This document shows, piece by piece, positions 1 to 7,638 of a stretch of DNA of 20,353 bases; the first letter of the stretch is position 1, and each line of letters starts with the position of its first letter. Below the pieces are notes generated by a model, which ran no database searches, was not told where the DNA came from, and saw nothing but the letters and a program-made list of their open reading frames with translations. A program made the position numbers and the translations under genes. Source of the stretch: an uncultured Thermomicrobiales bacterium (GTDB lineage Bacteria; Chloroflexota; Chloroflexia; Thermomicrobiales; UBA6265); NCBI GenBank assembly GCA_902806355.1, contig CADCWI010000095.1:1-20353 (forward strand). The letters are read 5' to 3'.

Positions 1-200
1 CGGCGACTTCCTCGGCAGCAGCAACCTCGGCCTCGGCAGCCTCGGCCTCGTCGGCGGCGACTTCCTCGGCAGCAGCAACCTCGGCCTCGGCAGCCTCGGC
101 CTCGTCGGCGGCGACTTCCTCGGCAGCAGCAACCTCGGCCTCGGCAGCCTCGGCCTCGTCGGCGGCGACTTCCTCGGCAGCCTCGGCCTCGTCGGCGGCC
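1..200 (-). repeat. 54-bp tandem repeat coding for an 18-residue acidic unit
   Basis: Units begin at 1, 55 and 109 and are almost identical at DNA level. A fourth begins at 163 and is shortened to 36 bp by loss of an 18-bp sub-block. On the minus strand the unit reads EAEAAEAEVAAAEEVAAD, with about half the residues Ala and most others Glu. The 18-bp sub-block is itself an internal near-repeat (GAGGCCGAGGCTGCC-type), which explains the shortened unit as slippage or unequal recombination. Repeats are in frame with the secreted SH3b gene, so this is coding sequence and not a CRISPR or VNTR between genes. The window starts inside the array, so the true copy number is unknown. Confidence 0.9.
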
Positions 201-1012
201 GCGACTTCGCCTGTAGCGATGTCTTCAGTTAACTCCTCAGTTGCGACCTCGCCGGTGAAGACCTCATCAGCCGGTTCTTCAGTCACCGGTTCGTCGGCGG
301 CGACGTCTTCCGGCTCGTCGACCACTGCGGCTTCGATGGCGAGCTGGACGTAATCACTGCGAACGAAGCCACCAACGCCCGCACAGTTGACGGGCAGGAA
401 GGCGACGCCCTCGGCCCAGAGCTCTTCACCGGTGACTTCCAGTGAACCGCCCAGGGAAAGCCGGACGACGACCTCGGCGTCAGTGCGCGCATCGACGCGG
501 CACGCGAGCCCGTCCGCCGGAAGCGGACCATCGTCGTTGTCGACAACAACTCCAGTGTCGATCGGCTCTTGCCAGGGCCGTGACGGGGCGGCGATATCGG
601 CGCTCCCGGTCTCGGCGATGTCCGGGCTTTCGCTTTCGGCGGCCGGATCATCAATGGATACAGGTGTTTCCGGGGAGGTGGAATCTGTCGCGCCTGTCAC
701 GAGGTCGACAGGGATGTAACCGGCCAGTCCGTTGGCACTGGCGGAGTACCACAGAGAGCCATCGACGCCAGTGACCGGACCTTCGAGGATCGACACGGGC
801 GTGCCGTCCGAAACCGTTGATACCACTTGGGCGTCAAAGGATGGAACGCTTCTCAGAGAGGCATCGCCGCCATCGGTCTGGACGGTTGCCGGTTGCCCAG
901 GAACAAGTCCTTCGTCGGCGAGTGCGACCATGGGAGCGAAGAGTAACGAGCTCATGAGCCCAACGATCACGATCAGAACCGTGCGCTGCGCATGGTGTCG
1001 TAAGGTAGACAA
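1..1012 (-). CDS. Secreted protein with two SH3b-like domains and an acidic 18-residue repeat tail (3' end outside the window)
   Basis: Reading frame of 337 codons, open to the window edge. The start is TTG at 1012-1010, chosen because GGAGGG lies 5 nt upstream and a complete signal peptide follows: basic n-region (LSTLRHHAQR), hydrophobic core at residues 11-26, and a likely cleavage after ALA at about residue 32. Residues about 43-105 look like a bacterial SH3 (SH3b) domain (SLRSVPSF at the start, GLAGYIPVDLV at the end). Residues about 169-224 look like a second, diverged copy (ACRVDARTD, GGFVRSDYVQL). Residues 225-272 are rich in Glu, Asp and Thr. From about 273 the chain is a tandem repeat of Glu, Ala, Asp and Val. 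SH3b domains usually bind cell-wall peptides or other ligands outside the cell. An extracytoplasmic binding or scaffold role is inferred; no catalytic domain is visible. The C-terminus is outside the window, so membrane anchoring cannot be judged. Confidence 0.8.
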   Translation of the reverse strand, partial: MSTLRHHAQRTVLIVIVGLMSSLLFAPMVALADEGLVPGQPATVQTDGGDASLRSVPSFDAQVVSTVSDGTPVSILEGPVTGVDGSLWYSASANGLAGYIPVDLVTGATDSTSPETPVSIDDPAAESESPDIAETGSADIAAPSRPWQEPIDTGVVVDNDDGPLPADGLACRVDARTDAEVVVRLSLGGSLEVTGEELWAEGVAFLPVNCAGVGGFVRSDYVQLAIEAAVVDEPEDVAADEPVTEEPADEVFTGEVATEELTEDIATGEVAAADEAEAAEEVAADEAEAAEAEVAAAEEVAADEAEAAEAEVAAAEEVAADEAEAAEAEVAAAEEVA

Positions 1013-1038
1013 CCCTTCCCTCCAGGTAATGTCGTTCA

Positions 1039-1161
1039 GCTGAGCAGCCCCTCAGCATCACCGAAGCTGCCAGAGGATTGGGGTGATGACCCCGAATCCG
1101 GATCGATCCTGAATATGACGCCCCCGCTAGCCAGCGGCAGAAACCGGATATTGCCCGGTTT
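1039..1161 (-). promoter_or_regulatory. Cluster of four hairpins in the presumed 5' leader of the secreted SH3b gene
   Basis: In minus-strand order there are four inverted repeats. The first is AAACCGG/CCGGTTT (1141-1161, 7-nt loop). The second is CCGCT/AGCGG (1124-1137, 4-nt loop). The third is a 10-bp stem with one bulged C and a CATC loop (1075-1099, core GGGGT/ACCCC). The fourth is GCTGAG/CTCAGC (1039-1056). They lie 27 to 150 nt upstream of the TTG start. The arrangement could be a structured leader RNA, a terminator or attenuator for transcription arriving from upstream, or chance in GC-rich DNA. It matches no riboswitch that I recognise. Confidence 0.35.
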
Positions 1162-1628
1162 GCATATTCATCCAACAGGTGCGAAGGCCCTTCCCTTCGC
1201 CGACCCTGACAACAGATGCGTCAGAGAGTTACGCCATGTTTGCCCATAGAGACCATGGATCATGCGGCCAGGTCCCGGATCGGGGATCATCTGGATCGTC
1301 ATGTTCGCGCCAACGCCAGGCACCGCCACCAGCGCATGAAAGAGATTCATGTCTCGCGCGTGATGATCACTATGCCCGTCCGGCGCGCTGCCACAGCCCC
1401 TGCTGCCCAGGTTGAGAAACGGGAGATGCAGACATTGTGAAATACGGGTGCTGAGTCCGGAGCGCCTTGCCACCCAGCCGATGTATGTGGCGATTGCCGT
1501 GCTCGGAGATTCAGACCGTATCCGCCCTCACAATATCTCGTGAATCGCCCCCGTCGATGCCAGTAAGCTTGAGTCATCCAGCCATGGATCACAGCTTCCG
1601 GGTTCATCGCAGCCTCAGGACAATTGCG

Positions 1629-1658
1629 ACCGTAGCAAAGTGGTGGGAACGATGTCAA
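1629..1658 (-). promoter_or_regulatory. Possible sigma70 promoter inside the gene-free stretch
   Basis: On the minus strand TTGACA (1658-1653) is followed after 18 nt by TACGGT (1634-1629), which keeps the TAnnnT positions of a -10 box. It would give a leader of about 600 nt before the TTG start at 1012, or drive an independent RNA. The -35 box is perfect, the -10 box is poor, and no other evidence supports it. Confidence 0.3.
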
Positions 1659-2065
1659 GCTTGGAAGACACAAAGAGACCTCTGGCGAGAGGCTCCAGAT
1701 GGTCTGTTGCGACAGGGTGTCACGACTTTCGGGGTTCGTCAGGCGCCGGGGAGCGCCATCCGACGAGCCGGTGTCTGCCAGTCGATATATGCAGACATAG
1801 TGCCATCGCGCCGCCCTGTTTTTTCCCATGACAGAGCCAGTGGCGGACTGCTATGACCTCGAACGCCTTCGAAGCGTGGTTAGAGAGTCACCGTTCCTCA
1901 TGAACAAACATCCTGTTTTGCAGGGGCTCGGGACTAACAGTGCCCGCGTGGCAAGTCACGACCAGAAAGTGAGGCATTCATGCACAATGCCTAGCGACGC
2001 GTGGCCGGATGGTGTATGCGCGGTACATTTCGGAGAGACCGTGGCACAGATGATGGATCAGGCTG

Positions 2066-3256
2066 CTATTCGGCGGTTTCACTGCTCTGACGGCGCCGGC
2101 GAAATCGGGTGCTTGCTCCGGTCTGCGCTTCGGACTCGGCATCGCGTCGCTGGGCCGTAGCCGTGTCGAGCTCTTCCTGCACTTGTTCGAGCCGGATACG
2201 AACCCGTTGTTCGTGCAGGTACCAGATATCGCGATGCAGCGAGGCGTCGGCCTGGCGTAGCTCGTCGAGGTACGTGTTGAGGTCGGAGACGCGATAGGAG
2301 ATATCGCGGTGCAGCTCGCTTGCCTCGTCCATGCGCTCGTTGAGTCGCTCTATCCGCTCCTCGAACGTCTGGCGAAGCTGCTCGAAGCGGCCATCGGTTT
2401 CCTGCCGGGCGTCGTCGTACAGGTCGGCGAGCTGATCGTGCCGCTCGGTTACCTGAGAGACGAGACGGGCGACATCCTCCCTCAGGGAAAGCTCACCGGC
2501 TCTCAGCTCATCGAGCGTCGGGTCGACGTGGACCAAACCACGGCGGGTATCTTCCAGGGAGTCGTAGATGTGGGCGAGATCGGCACGAAGCTCATCGATC
2601 CGGACGCTGTAGCTCTCCGCGATCTCCTGTACACTGGCCGTCCGCCGGCGTCCTTCCTGATCGACGATCTTGATCGCGTCCTCGGCCCGGATGATGTCCC
2701 GGCGAAAACCGTCGATCTCCGAGCGGACGCTTTCGATCCCGTCCCGGAGTCCGTGCGTCACCGCACTCGTCCGGTCACCGAGCGCCGAAAGATGCTCGAT
2801 CATGGTTACGAGCTCGTCGAATTTTTGCTGATTCTGGCTTGTGTCGTCGACCTTGCGCCGTGATGCCTCGAGTAGTTCGGTGACGTGCGCTTGCAACGAG
2901 CGGATTGGCCGGAGGCCATCATCGATGTGCCCTTCGAGATCCTGCATCAGTTGCCGGGTGCGGTTCTCGTCGATCGCGCGGGCCTGGGCACTCTGCTGCG
3001 CCTCCTTGCGAATCTGCTCGATCATGAGCTTGATCTGGGCGACGCTCCCTTCCTGGTGCTTGAGACGCTCCTGATCGCGCGTCTGGCGACTTGCCAGCTC
3101 GCGCAGCGCCATCCGGATCTCATCAACCTGGCTCTGGAGTCCACTTGCGCGCACTTCGTCGCGCCGCCGCTCGTCATCCTGGCGATACGCCGAGATACCC
3201 GAACCAGGCTGGTTCCCTGATCCGGTGGTGTTGGACTGAGGAGATGAGTTGGCCAT
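2066..3256 (-). CDS. Long coiled-coil protein of unknown function
   Basis: 396 residues. The ATG at 3256 (MANSSPQSNTTG) was preferred to an upstream ATG at 3319, because the extra 21 residues look like untranslated sequence and AGGA lies about 10 nt before 3256. Residues 1-30 are Ser/Gly/Gln/Asn-rich and probably disordered. Residues about 30-375 are almost continuous charged heptad-like helix (for example DEIRMALRELASRQTRDQER and QLRQTFEERIERLNERMDEA). The tail is basic then polar (RFRRRRQSS). No signal peptide, membrane segment or catalytic motif is seen, so the product is probably a cytoplasmic elongated oligomer. Long coiled coils of this kind resemble SMC-, tropomyosin- or methyl-accepting-like helices only in composition. 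There is no ATPase head, so no family can be assigned. Confidence 0.75.
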   Translation of the reverse strand: MANSSPQSNTTGSGNQPGSGISAYRQDDERRRDEVRASGLQSQVDEIRMALRELASRQTRDQERLKHQEGSVAQIKLMIEQIRKEAQQSAQARAIDENRTRQLMQDLEGHIDDGLRPIRSLQAHVTELLEASRRKVDDTSQNQQKFDELVTMIEHLSALGDRTSAVTHGLRDGIESVRSEIDGFRRDIIRAEDAIKIVDQEGRRRTASVQEIAESYSVRIDELRADLAHIYDSLEDTRRGLVHVDPTLDELRAGELSLREDVARLVSQVTERHDQLADLYDDARQETDGRFEQLRQTFEERIERLNERMDEASELHRDISYRVSDLNTYLDELRQADASLHRDIWYLHEQRVRIRLEQVQEELDTATAQRRDAESEAQTGASTRFRRRRQSSETAE

Positions 3257-3558
3257 CGATGCTGGGTCCTCATGACTTGTGCGGTGTCGCGATATGCGGT
3301 ACCGCTCGAGCGTCAACACATCAGCGGGAGATGCGGGTGCCGGATGGAAGTGGGCCGCGGTTCAAGAACGGCCACTTCATGAAAAGCGTTGATTTCGGCC
3401 ATCACGATCTGATCACTCCGGAAGGAAACGCCCGACCTTTTGCCGGGACCGTCCGAACACCCCGAGCCGGGCCGAAGTCATGTTGTCGCACGCCGGGCAT
3501 GTGGTGTTCCCGTCTTCCGTTCCCGCAAAGCATACGAGAGTTCGAGCCAGGATGCTGG
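3257..3558. other. Intergenic region upstream of the coiled-coil gene
   Basis: About 300 nt between the HDAC-family stop and the coiled-coil start, both on the minus strand. A TTGACG near 3314 could serve as a -35 box, but no good -10 box is found at 16-18 nt (TATCGC at best). No RNA gene, repeat or terminator with a T-run was seen. Confidence 0.4.
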
Positions 3559-4554
3559 TCACGATCGGTTCGGGACGGCGTGTTTCTCCTCCTGATCGGG
3601 CCGATCGAACACCTCGATCGTATCAGCGACGCACCGCGCGAGCGCCTCAGGGTCGTAGCCGCCCTCGAGAACCGCGACGATTCTGCCGTCGCACACGCTC
3701 GTGGCGAGCTCGACGGCGAACGTTGCGACCTCGCGGAATCCCGCATCGGTCACCCTCATGCCGCCAAGGGGGTCGTCCGCATGGGCATCGTACCCGGCCG
3801 AGATGAGGAGCAGCTCGGGAGCGAAGGCCGTGATCGCGGGAGCGATCGTCTCTTCCAGATGCCGCTGGAAAACCGCGTCGCCGGTCCCGGCGGGAAGGGG
3901 GACATTGACAGTCGTTCCCCTCCCAGCGCCCCGGCCTGTTTCCTGGCGCGATCCCGTACCTGGGTAGAACGGAAACTGGTGCAGGGAGCAATACAGCACA
4001 TCAGCTCTTTCATAGAAGATGTCCTGCGTGCCGTTGCCGTGATGCACATCCCAGTCGAGAATCGCGACTCTGGATGCTCCCATCACGACTGCATGAGCGG
4101 CGGCGATCGCGATGGTGTTGAGCAGGCAAAATCCCATCGACCGTGTCGGAGTGGCGTGATGACCGGGGGGACGGGCGATCACGAACGCACGCGATGCCTT
4201 CCCTGCGAGCACCGTGTTGACCGCGGCGATTCCGGCGCCGGCCGCGAGACGGGCGACATCGACAGACTCCTGCCGCACGACGGTGTCCGAATCGATCCAG
4301 CCACCTCCCTGGCTGGCGATCGTTCCCAGCGCCCCCAGCAGTTCAGGGTCGTGGACGCGGCCGACCTCTTCCGGAATTGCCATCCCGAACGGGACGACTG
4401 GCCGGTCGGAGAGCAGATCGCGCCTGACCAGCTCCCGATCGATCGCCAGCATTCGTCGAGGATTCTCCGGGTGTGCCCCAGTGTCGTGCCCGGTGAACGC
4501 CTCGGAACGGAAGATGACCGTGTCGCGGGGAGCTCGGGAACTCGTGGAAGGCAT
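3559..4554 (-). CDS. Histone deacetylase family (arginase/deacetylase fold) zinc amidohydrolase
   Basis: 331 residues, a normal length for a single bacterial HDAC domain. The ATG at 4554 has AGGAAG 8 nt upstream. Family signatures occur in order: RPPGHHA (128-134, catalytic His132/His133), DWDVHHGNGTQ (167-177), LHQFPFYPGTG (191-201), SAGYDAHADDPLGG (252-265) and LEGGYD (296-301). Expected zinc ligands are Asp169, His171 and Asp261. Tyr300 sits where the transition-state tyrosine of active deacetylases is found, so the enzyme should be catalytic. Bacterial members remove acetyl groups from polyamines, acetoin-pathway proteins or other small or protein substrates, and the substrate here cannot be read from sequence. 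The signatures are nearer the class II/AcuC-like group than class I. It is cytoplasmic, with no signal peptide. Neighbours on the same strand are more than 100 nt away, so co-transcription with the membrane protein upstream is possible but unproven. Confidence 0.93.
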   Translation of the reverse strand: MPSTSSRAPRDTVIFRSEAFTGHDTGAHPENPRRMLAIDRELVRRDLLSDRPVVPFGMAIPEEVGRVHDPELLGALGTIASQGGGWIDSDTVVRQESVDVARLAAGAGIAAVNTVLAGKASRAFVIARPPGHHATPTRSMGFCLLNTIAIAAAHAVVMGASRVAILDWDVHHGNGTQDIFYERADVLYCSLHQFPFYPGTGSRQETGRGAGRGTTVNVPLPAGTGDAVFQRHLEETIAPAITAFAPELLLISAGYDAHADDPLGGMRVTDAGFREVATFAVELATSVCDGRIVAVLEGGYDPEALARCVADTIEVFDRPDQEEKHAVPNRS

Positions 4555-4665
4555 GTCAGGGACTTCCTTCGCGAGGGTTCGTTCGGGACGATGGCCGGGA
4601 GAGCGGGAGGTGCCAGGGTAGGGTGAGTCGCACGTCTCGCGAGGATCCAGGACAGGGAGATCCGG

Positions 4666-5085
4666 TCAGGAACCGGTCCGACGAAAGCGCGTCTGCTCCG
4701 GCGCCGGGCGGGGTTCTGACTCGGATCGTTCCGTGGCGACGTGGTAGGGAGCGCGGCGGCGGGCAGGTGAAATGGTCCCTGGGCGGATCGGGGTAATCTT
4801 GCGCGATGCAGAGACCACGGAGCGATCGCTCGTAATCCCATTGAGCAGTTCTGGGAGGCTGGTCGCTCGCGAAGGGCGTCGCATGAAACTGGTCGGACCC
4901 ATCCAGCCATACACAAGCGCGCCGCCGATGGGGATGCAGAGGATGGCCAACCCCCACAACACCTTGTTCCCGCCGCGAACGCGGGGGCGACGGATGAGGT
5001 CCCGCATCGCGTGGATCATCAGTGCATACTGGGCCGCTCCAAACCCGGTTATCACCGTGGCAATCAGGAGCGTTTCGAGGGTCAT
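4666..5085 (-). CDS. Small membrane protein with PLDc_N-like domain
   Basis: 139 residues from the ATG at 5085. A GTG at 5142 in the same frame would add 19 polar residues (SARSRQSWEERVS) and is less likely, because the first membrane helix begins directly after the ATG. Neither start has a strong ribosome site. Two helices are visible: residues about 4-25 (LETLLIATVITGFGAAQYAL) and about 43-61 (LWGLAILCIPIGGALVYGW). Between them lies a short basic loop (RDLIRRPRVRGGNK). The second helix with its Pro and the following YGWMGPTSF resembles the PLDc_N family, found at the N-terminus of cardiolipin synthases and as free-standing small proteins, often of unknown role. The last 75 residues are basic, Ser/Arg/Pro-rich and probably disordered in the cytoplasm. 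No HKD phospholipase motif is present, so it is not itself a synthase. Confidence 0.7.
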   Translation of the reverse strand: MTLETLLIATVITGFGAAQYALMIHAMRDLIRRPRVRGGNKVLWGLAILCIPIGGALVYGWMGPTSFMRRPSRATSLPELLNGITSDRSVVSASRKITPIRPGTISPARRRAPYHVATERSESEPRPAPEQTRFRRTGS

Positions 5086-5285
5086 GGAAACTCGCTCTTC
5101 CCAACTCTGGCGAGAACGGGCTGACGTGGATGCTGGTGCCACGCCAGGTCAGCAGGACCGGCAACGTTGAACCCAAGACTCTATCGTACCACCCGAACAA
5201 GTGATCTACCGTCCTCTGTCTCGATCGGAAGGACATCGGAAGAGAGGAAAGGTGGAAAGCCGTGGCGCGCGGGATGTTGCTCAGG

Positions 5286-6539
5286 CTACTCGCCCGGTGT
5301 GATGAAGTCCTGCGCCACGAACCCGGTTTCGCCCGTGCCGGTAACTTCGACCGGGTACCAGACATAGCCGTCCGCTTCCTGCGCATCCCCCGTAATCTCA
5401 AGTTCCGTGCCGTTCGTCAGTTCGGCCACAATCTCGCCTGTTGCCGACGGTTCGGCCCGAAGGTTGACCGACGCTTCGGCAATCACCACCGTGTCGCCCT
5501 CCGCCAGATTCTGGGGTACGGCCGTGGCATAGTCGGTATCCGCCTCAGCCGCCGACACGCCACCGGTGAAGGAGACGTACCGGGGGGAGCCATTTATATG
5601 AAAGGGCAGAATCCGAATCAGGTCTGCTGAAGCAAAATCCGCGATCTCGAACGCGGCCCATCCGTTGCCGGATCCGCCCGGCAGGTACTCCTGGCTAACA
5701 TCCGGATTCGGGGGCGTTAGCGTGATGGTGTGGTCCCACGGGTCGCCGCCCGGGTCGGCGATCGCGAGTGCGCTCGTCGAGAAGAACGCGGGGTATGGGC
5801 AGCGGTTGGTGACGGAGAGGCGGACACCGATCATTGAACCGCCTGGGAGCACTCCGTCCAGGCCAAGTGCCTGGAGCCGGAAGTCCGCAAGGTCGATGAC
5901 CTGTTGATCGAAGATGACCTCCTCGACGGTGACGTCCCAGCCACCGGTCCGGACGGTTTCGCCGATCGCGACCGGCCGCGATGGATCGGCACCAGCGTCC
6001 GTGTCCGAGGCATTACCGGTGGGCGCGGAGGGCATTGCAGCCGTCTCCGAAAGCGCGAAGATCGCATCCGCCCAGTTGCCGCCCGTGAACGGGCTGTCGA
6101 ACCAGAGTGTCGCCGGGGCCGGATCGTCCACGAGGAGCGGGATCCATCCCTCGAGCGATTTGCCTGGCTCAACTACACCCTGCAAGGCCGGTTCCGGCAT
6201 GTCGATCGTCGGCGGCCGCCGGAGCACGCCATCGGCGCCGGTGGCGGCAAAATCCGAGAGGTTGATGACGAGCGGTCTGTCCGACATGGATTCGGCGGTC
6301 ACCCGGGCGGTGAGGTATCCGAGGCCGTCTGGAGCGGCAGCGTTGTACGCGTTGGCTTCCTGGACCTGCGCGGCGGCTTCCGCACCTGTCCGCACCTCGG
6401 CGACGGTGAGCCGCCAGGGTCCGACCGCGAACTGCTCGCCCATGGCGACGATATCCGTGGCGTCAGATGCCGCTTGCGCCGCATGCACGTTTGCACGACT
6501 TCCTTTTAATGAACGCTGGTGGGTACCTGCGGTCTGCAT
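5286..6539 (-). CDS. Two DUF4352-like beta domains plus C-terminal SH3b domain
   Basis: 417 residues from the ATG at 6539, with AAGGA about 11 nt upstream. Two related beta-sandwich units are seen. The first runs from about residue 32 (AMGEQFAVGPWRLTVAEV) and the second from about 195 (IGETVRTGGWDVTVEEVIF). Each has the later pattern of a conserved-residue strand, a GV(L)-type turn and a P-G-rich loop, as in DUF4352/immunoglobulin-like proteins of exported lipoproteins. Residues about 349-417 form a good SH3b domain (EASVNLRAEPSATGEIVAEL, then GETGFVAQDFI). Such architecture is normally extracytoplasmic, yet residues 1-30 contain no hydrophobic core, and neither of the other minus-strand frames upstream supplies one. 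Either the true start differs, the leader has been lost, or export uses another route. It is a structural relative of the SH3b protein at the left edge. Confidence 0.78.
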   Translation of the reverse strand: MQTAGTHQRSLKGSRANVHAAQAASDATDIVAMGEQFAVGPWRLTVAEVRTGAEAAAQVQEANAYNAAAPDGLGYLTARVTAESMSDRPLVINLSDFAATGADGVLRRPPTIDMPEPALQGVVEPGKSLEGWIPLLVDDPAPATLWFDSPFTGGNWADAIFALSETAAMPSAPTGNASDTDAGADPSRPVAIGETVRTGGWDVTVEEVIFDQQVIDLADFRLQALGLDGVLPGGSMIGVRLSVTNRCPYPAFFSTSALAIADPGGDPWDHTITLTPPNPDVSQEYLPGGSGNGWAAFEIADFASADLIRILPFHINGSPRYVSFTGGVSAAEADTDYATAVPQNLAEGDTVVIAEASVNLRAEPSATGEIVAELTNGTELEITGDAQEADGYVWYPVEVTGTGETGFVAQDFITPGE

Positions 6540-6906
6540 CGGGAATGATCCTTCGCCGTCGTCATGGACGAGACATGGGCTCTATCGCGTAGATGCCGGG
6601 CGGTTTTCCTGCCAGCAATGATACAGGCAAACGCGGGCGTGCCGGCATCGTCAGGACAACACGCCCGCTCGGCGGAACACGGCTGCCGAATGCGCATGGC
6701 CCTGGAGTGATCCAGATCGAGTGGACGTCCGTTAAGCCGACTAGAGTCCTGAACGTATGTCGGGCCGAAGGCGGTGGCCCGAATCTGGCGGTACAGGTAG
6801 GCAGAAGACTTGCCGCGGGGCAAGTTTGATTCTCTGCCGTCGTCATCGGAAGCGGTGTGCGGCACGAATCAGGTTCGACAATACAGGAAGAGGAAGGGAA
6901 GACAAC
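6540..6906. other. Divergent intergenic region between the DUF4352/SH3b gene and the ferritin-like genes
   Basis: 367 nt that must carry promoters for both directions. I see no consensus promoter. Inverted repeats present are GATGCCGG (6592-6599) with CCGGCATC (about 6641-6648), and the hairpin at 6801-6837 listed separately. No small ORF with a good ribosome site was found. Confidence 0.45.
6801..6837 (+). promoter_or_regulatory. Leader hairpin upstream of the ferritin-like tandem
   Basis: A perfect 7-bp stem ACTTGCC/GGCAAGT with a GCGG loop (6808-6825) is nested inside a second pairing GCAGA/TCTGC (6801-6805 with 6833-6837). It lies about 70 nt before the first ferritin-like start, so it could be an attenuator, a 5' mRNA structure or a protein-binding site. 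A short T-containing tract (TTTGATTCT) follows the inner stem, which is too interrupted for a confident terminator. Confidence 0.35.
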
Positions 6907-7557
6907 ATGCGGTCATTGCACCAACTGTTTCTTGACAGCATTTCGGAACAGCGAAGTCTAGCGGGCTCCGGCCGTGGAATCGTCGCTGGGCCGGCGACCG
7001 TTCGCCTGCTGGCGGCCCAGGCCGAGTTCGAAAGCGATGTCGACGTGCTCAATTACGCGCTGACGCTCGAGCATCTTGAGGCGGCGTTCTATGAATTGGT
7101 TCCGGACTTCGAGTTCGGCGAAGATGGCTTTGGAAACTCGATTACCGAAAACCTGACGACGATCGGCGAGCACGAGACGGCTCATGTCGAGACGTTGACG
7201 CAAACCATCACCGACCTGGGTGGCGAGCCGGTCGAAGCGGCGGAATATGACTTCGGTGTCACGGACGCCGCTTCCTTCCTTGCTACTGCAGTGGTTCTTG
7301 AGGACACGGGCGTCTCCGCCTATGACGGCGCGGCATCCGCGATCGAAGACCCAGGGCTGCTAACGGCCGCAGGCTCGATCGTCGCTGTAGAAGCGCGACA
7401 TGCGGCGTATCTTCGCCTGGTAACTGGTGAGCTTCCGTTCCCGTCGGCATTCGAGACACCGCTGACACCGGAAGAAGTGCTTGAGGCCGCTGGCGGGTTT
7501 ATCGTCGCCGATGAAGCCGCAGAGCCCGAAGAGGTGGAAGCGACACCGGCCAACTAG
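6907..7557 (+). CDS. Ferritin-like domain protein, first tandem copy
   Basis: 216 residues. The ATG at 6907 follows a purine-rich GGAAGAGGAAGGGAAG. In-frame codons further upstream encode Arg/Cys-rich sequence typical of non-coding DNA. The four-helix Ferritin_2-type domain spans about residues 43-175. Likely metal ligands are Glu55 in LEHLE, Glu90-x-x-His93 (GEHETAHVE), Glu132 in LEDTG and Glu162-x-x-His165 (VEARH). Members bind di-iron or are redox/desiccation-related; storage or peroxide chemistry is possible but not shown. The gene is a clear paralogue of the next one: the blocks VDVLNYALTLEHLE, AHVETLT, ITDLGGEPVE and VEARHAAYL are shared. Its N-terminus (MRSLHQLFLDSISEQRS, then GIVAGPATVRLLAAQA) lacks the twin-arginine leader of the neighbour and has only a weak hydrophobic stretch with an Arg inside. 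The C-terminus ends in an acidic EEVEATPAN tail. Confidence 0.88.
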   Translation: MRSLHQLFLDSISEQRSLAGSGRGIVAGPATVRLLAAQAEFESDVDVLNYALTLEHLEAAFYELVPDFEFGEDGFGNSITENLTTIGEHETAHVETLTQTITDLGGEPVEAAEYDFGVTDAASFLATAVVLEDTGVSAYDGAASAIEDPGLLTAAGSIVAVEARHAAYLRLVTGELPFPSAFETPLTPEEVLEAAGGFIVADEAAEPEEVEATPAN

Positions 7558-7638
7558 CCGAGCGCGGTCCGAGCCCGTCTCGGATCTCTGCTTCACGATA
7601 GAACCCACGTGTTCTCAGTTCCAACAGGAGAAAGATCG

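Larger units (their letters stand above)
1013..2065. other. Gene-free stretch of about 1 kb between the SH3b gene and the coiled-coil gene
   Basis: Short ORFs exist on both strands, but none has a convincing ribosome site, domain or normal residue composition, and I recognise no protein remnant. The stretch holds the four-hairpin cluster at 1039-1161 and a promoter-like pair on the minus strand at 1629-1658. It also has a 6-bp stem AGGCAT/ATGCCT at 1972-1992, about 74 nt after the coiled-coil stop, which may end that transcript although no T-run follows. Base composition is visibly less GC-biased than the flanking genes. It may be a long regulatory region, an undetected non-coding RNA, or decayed DNA. 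Confidence 0.5.

Noticed and set aside
1..200. Regular repeats at the left edge as a CRISPR array
   Set aside because: Units are contiguous with no unique spacers, and they stay in frame with the secreted SH3b gene.
1347..1829. 160-codon minus-strand ORF in the gene-free stretch
   Set aside because: No ribosome site, mixed composition rich in Arg, Cys, Trp and Ser, and no recognisable family.
3288..3319. Promoter TTGACG with TATCGC before the coiled-coil gene
   Set aside because: The -10 box lacks the final T, and the upstream spacing is 16 nt. It is too weak to list as a feature.
3091..4626. Long open frame on the plus strand opposite the HDAC gene
   Set aside because: Residue composition is Arg/Pro/Gly-rich without domains, and the opposite strand encodes an unmistakable HDAC. 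It is a GC-bias shadow.
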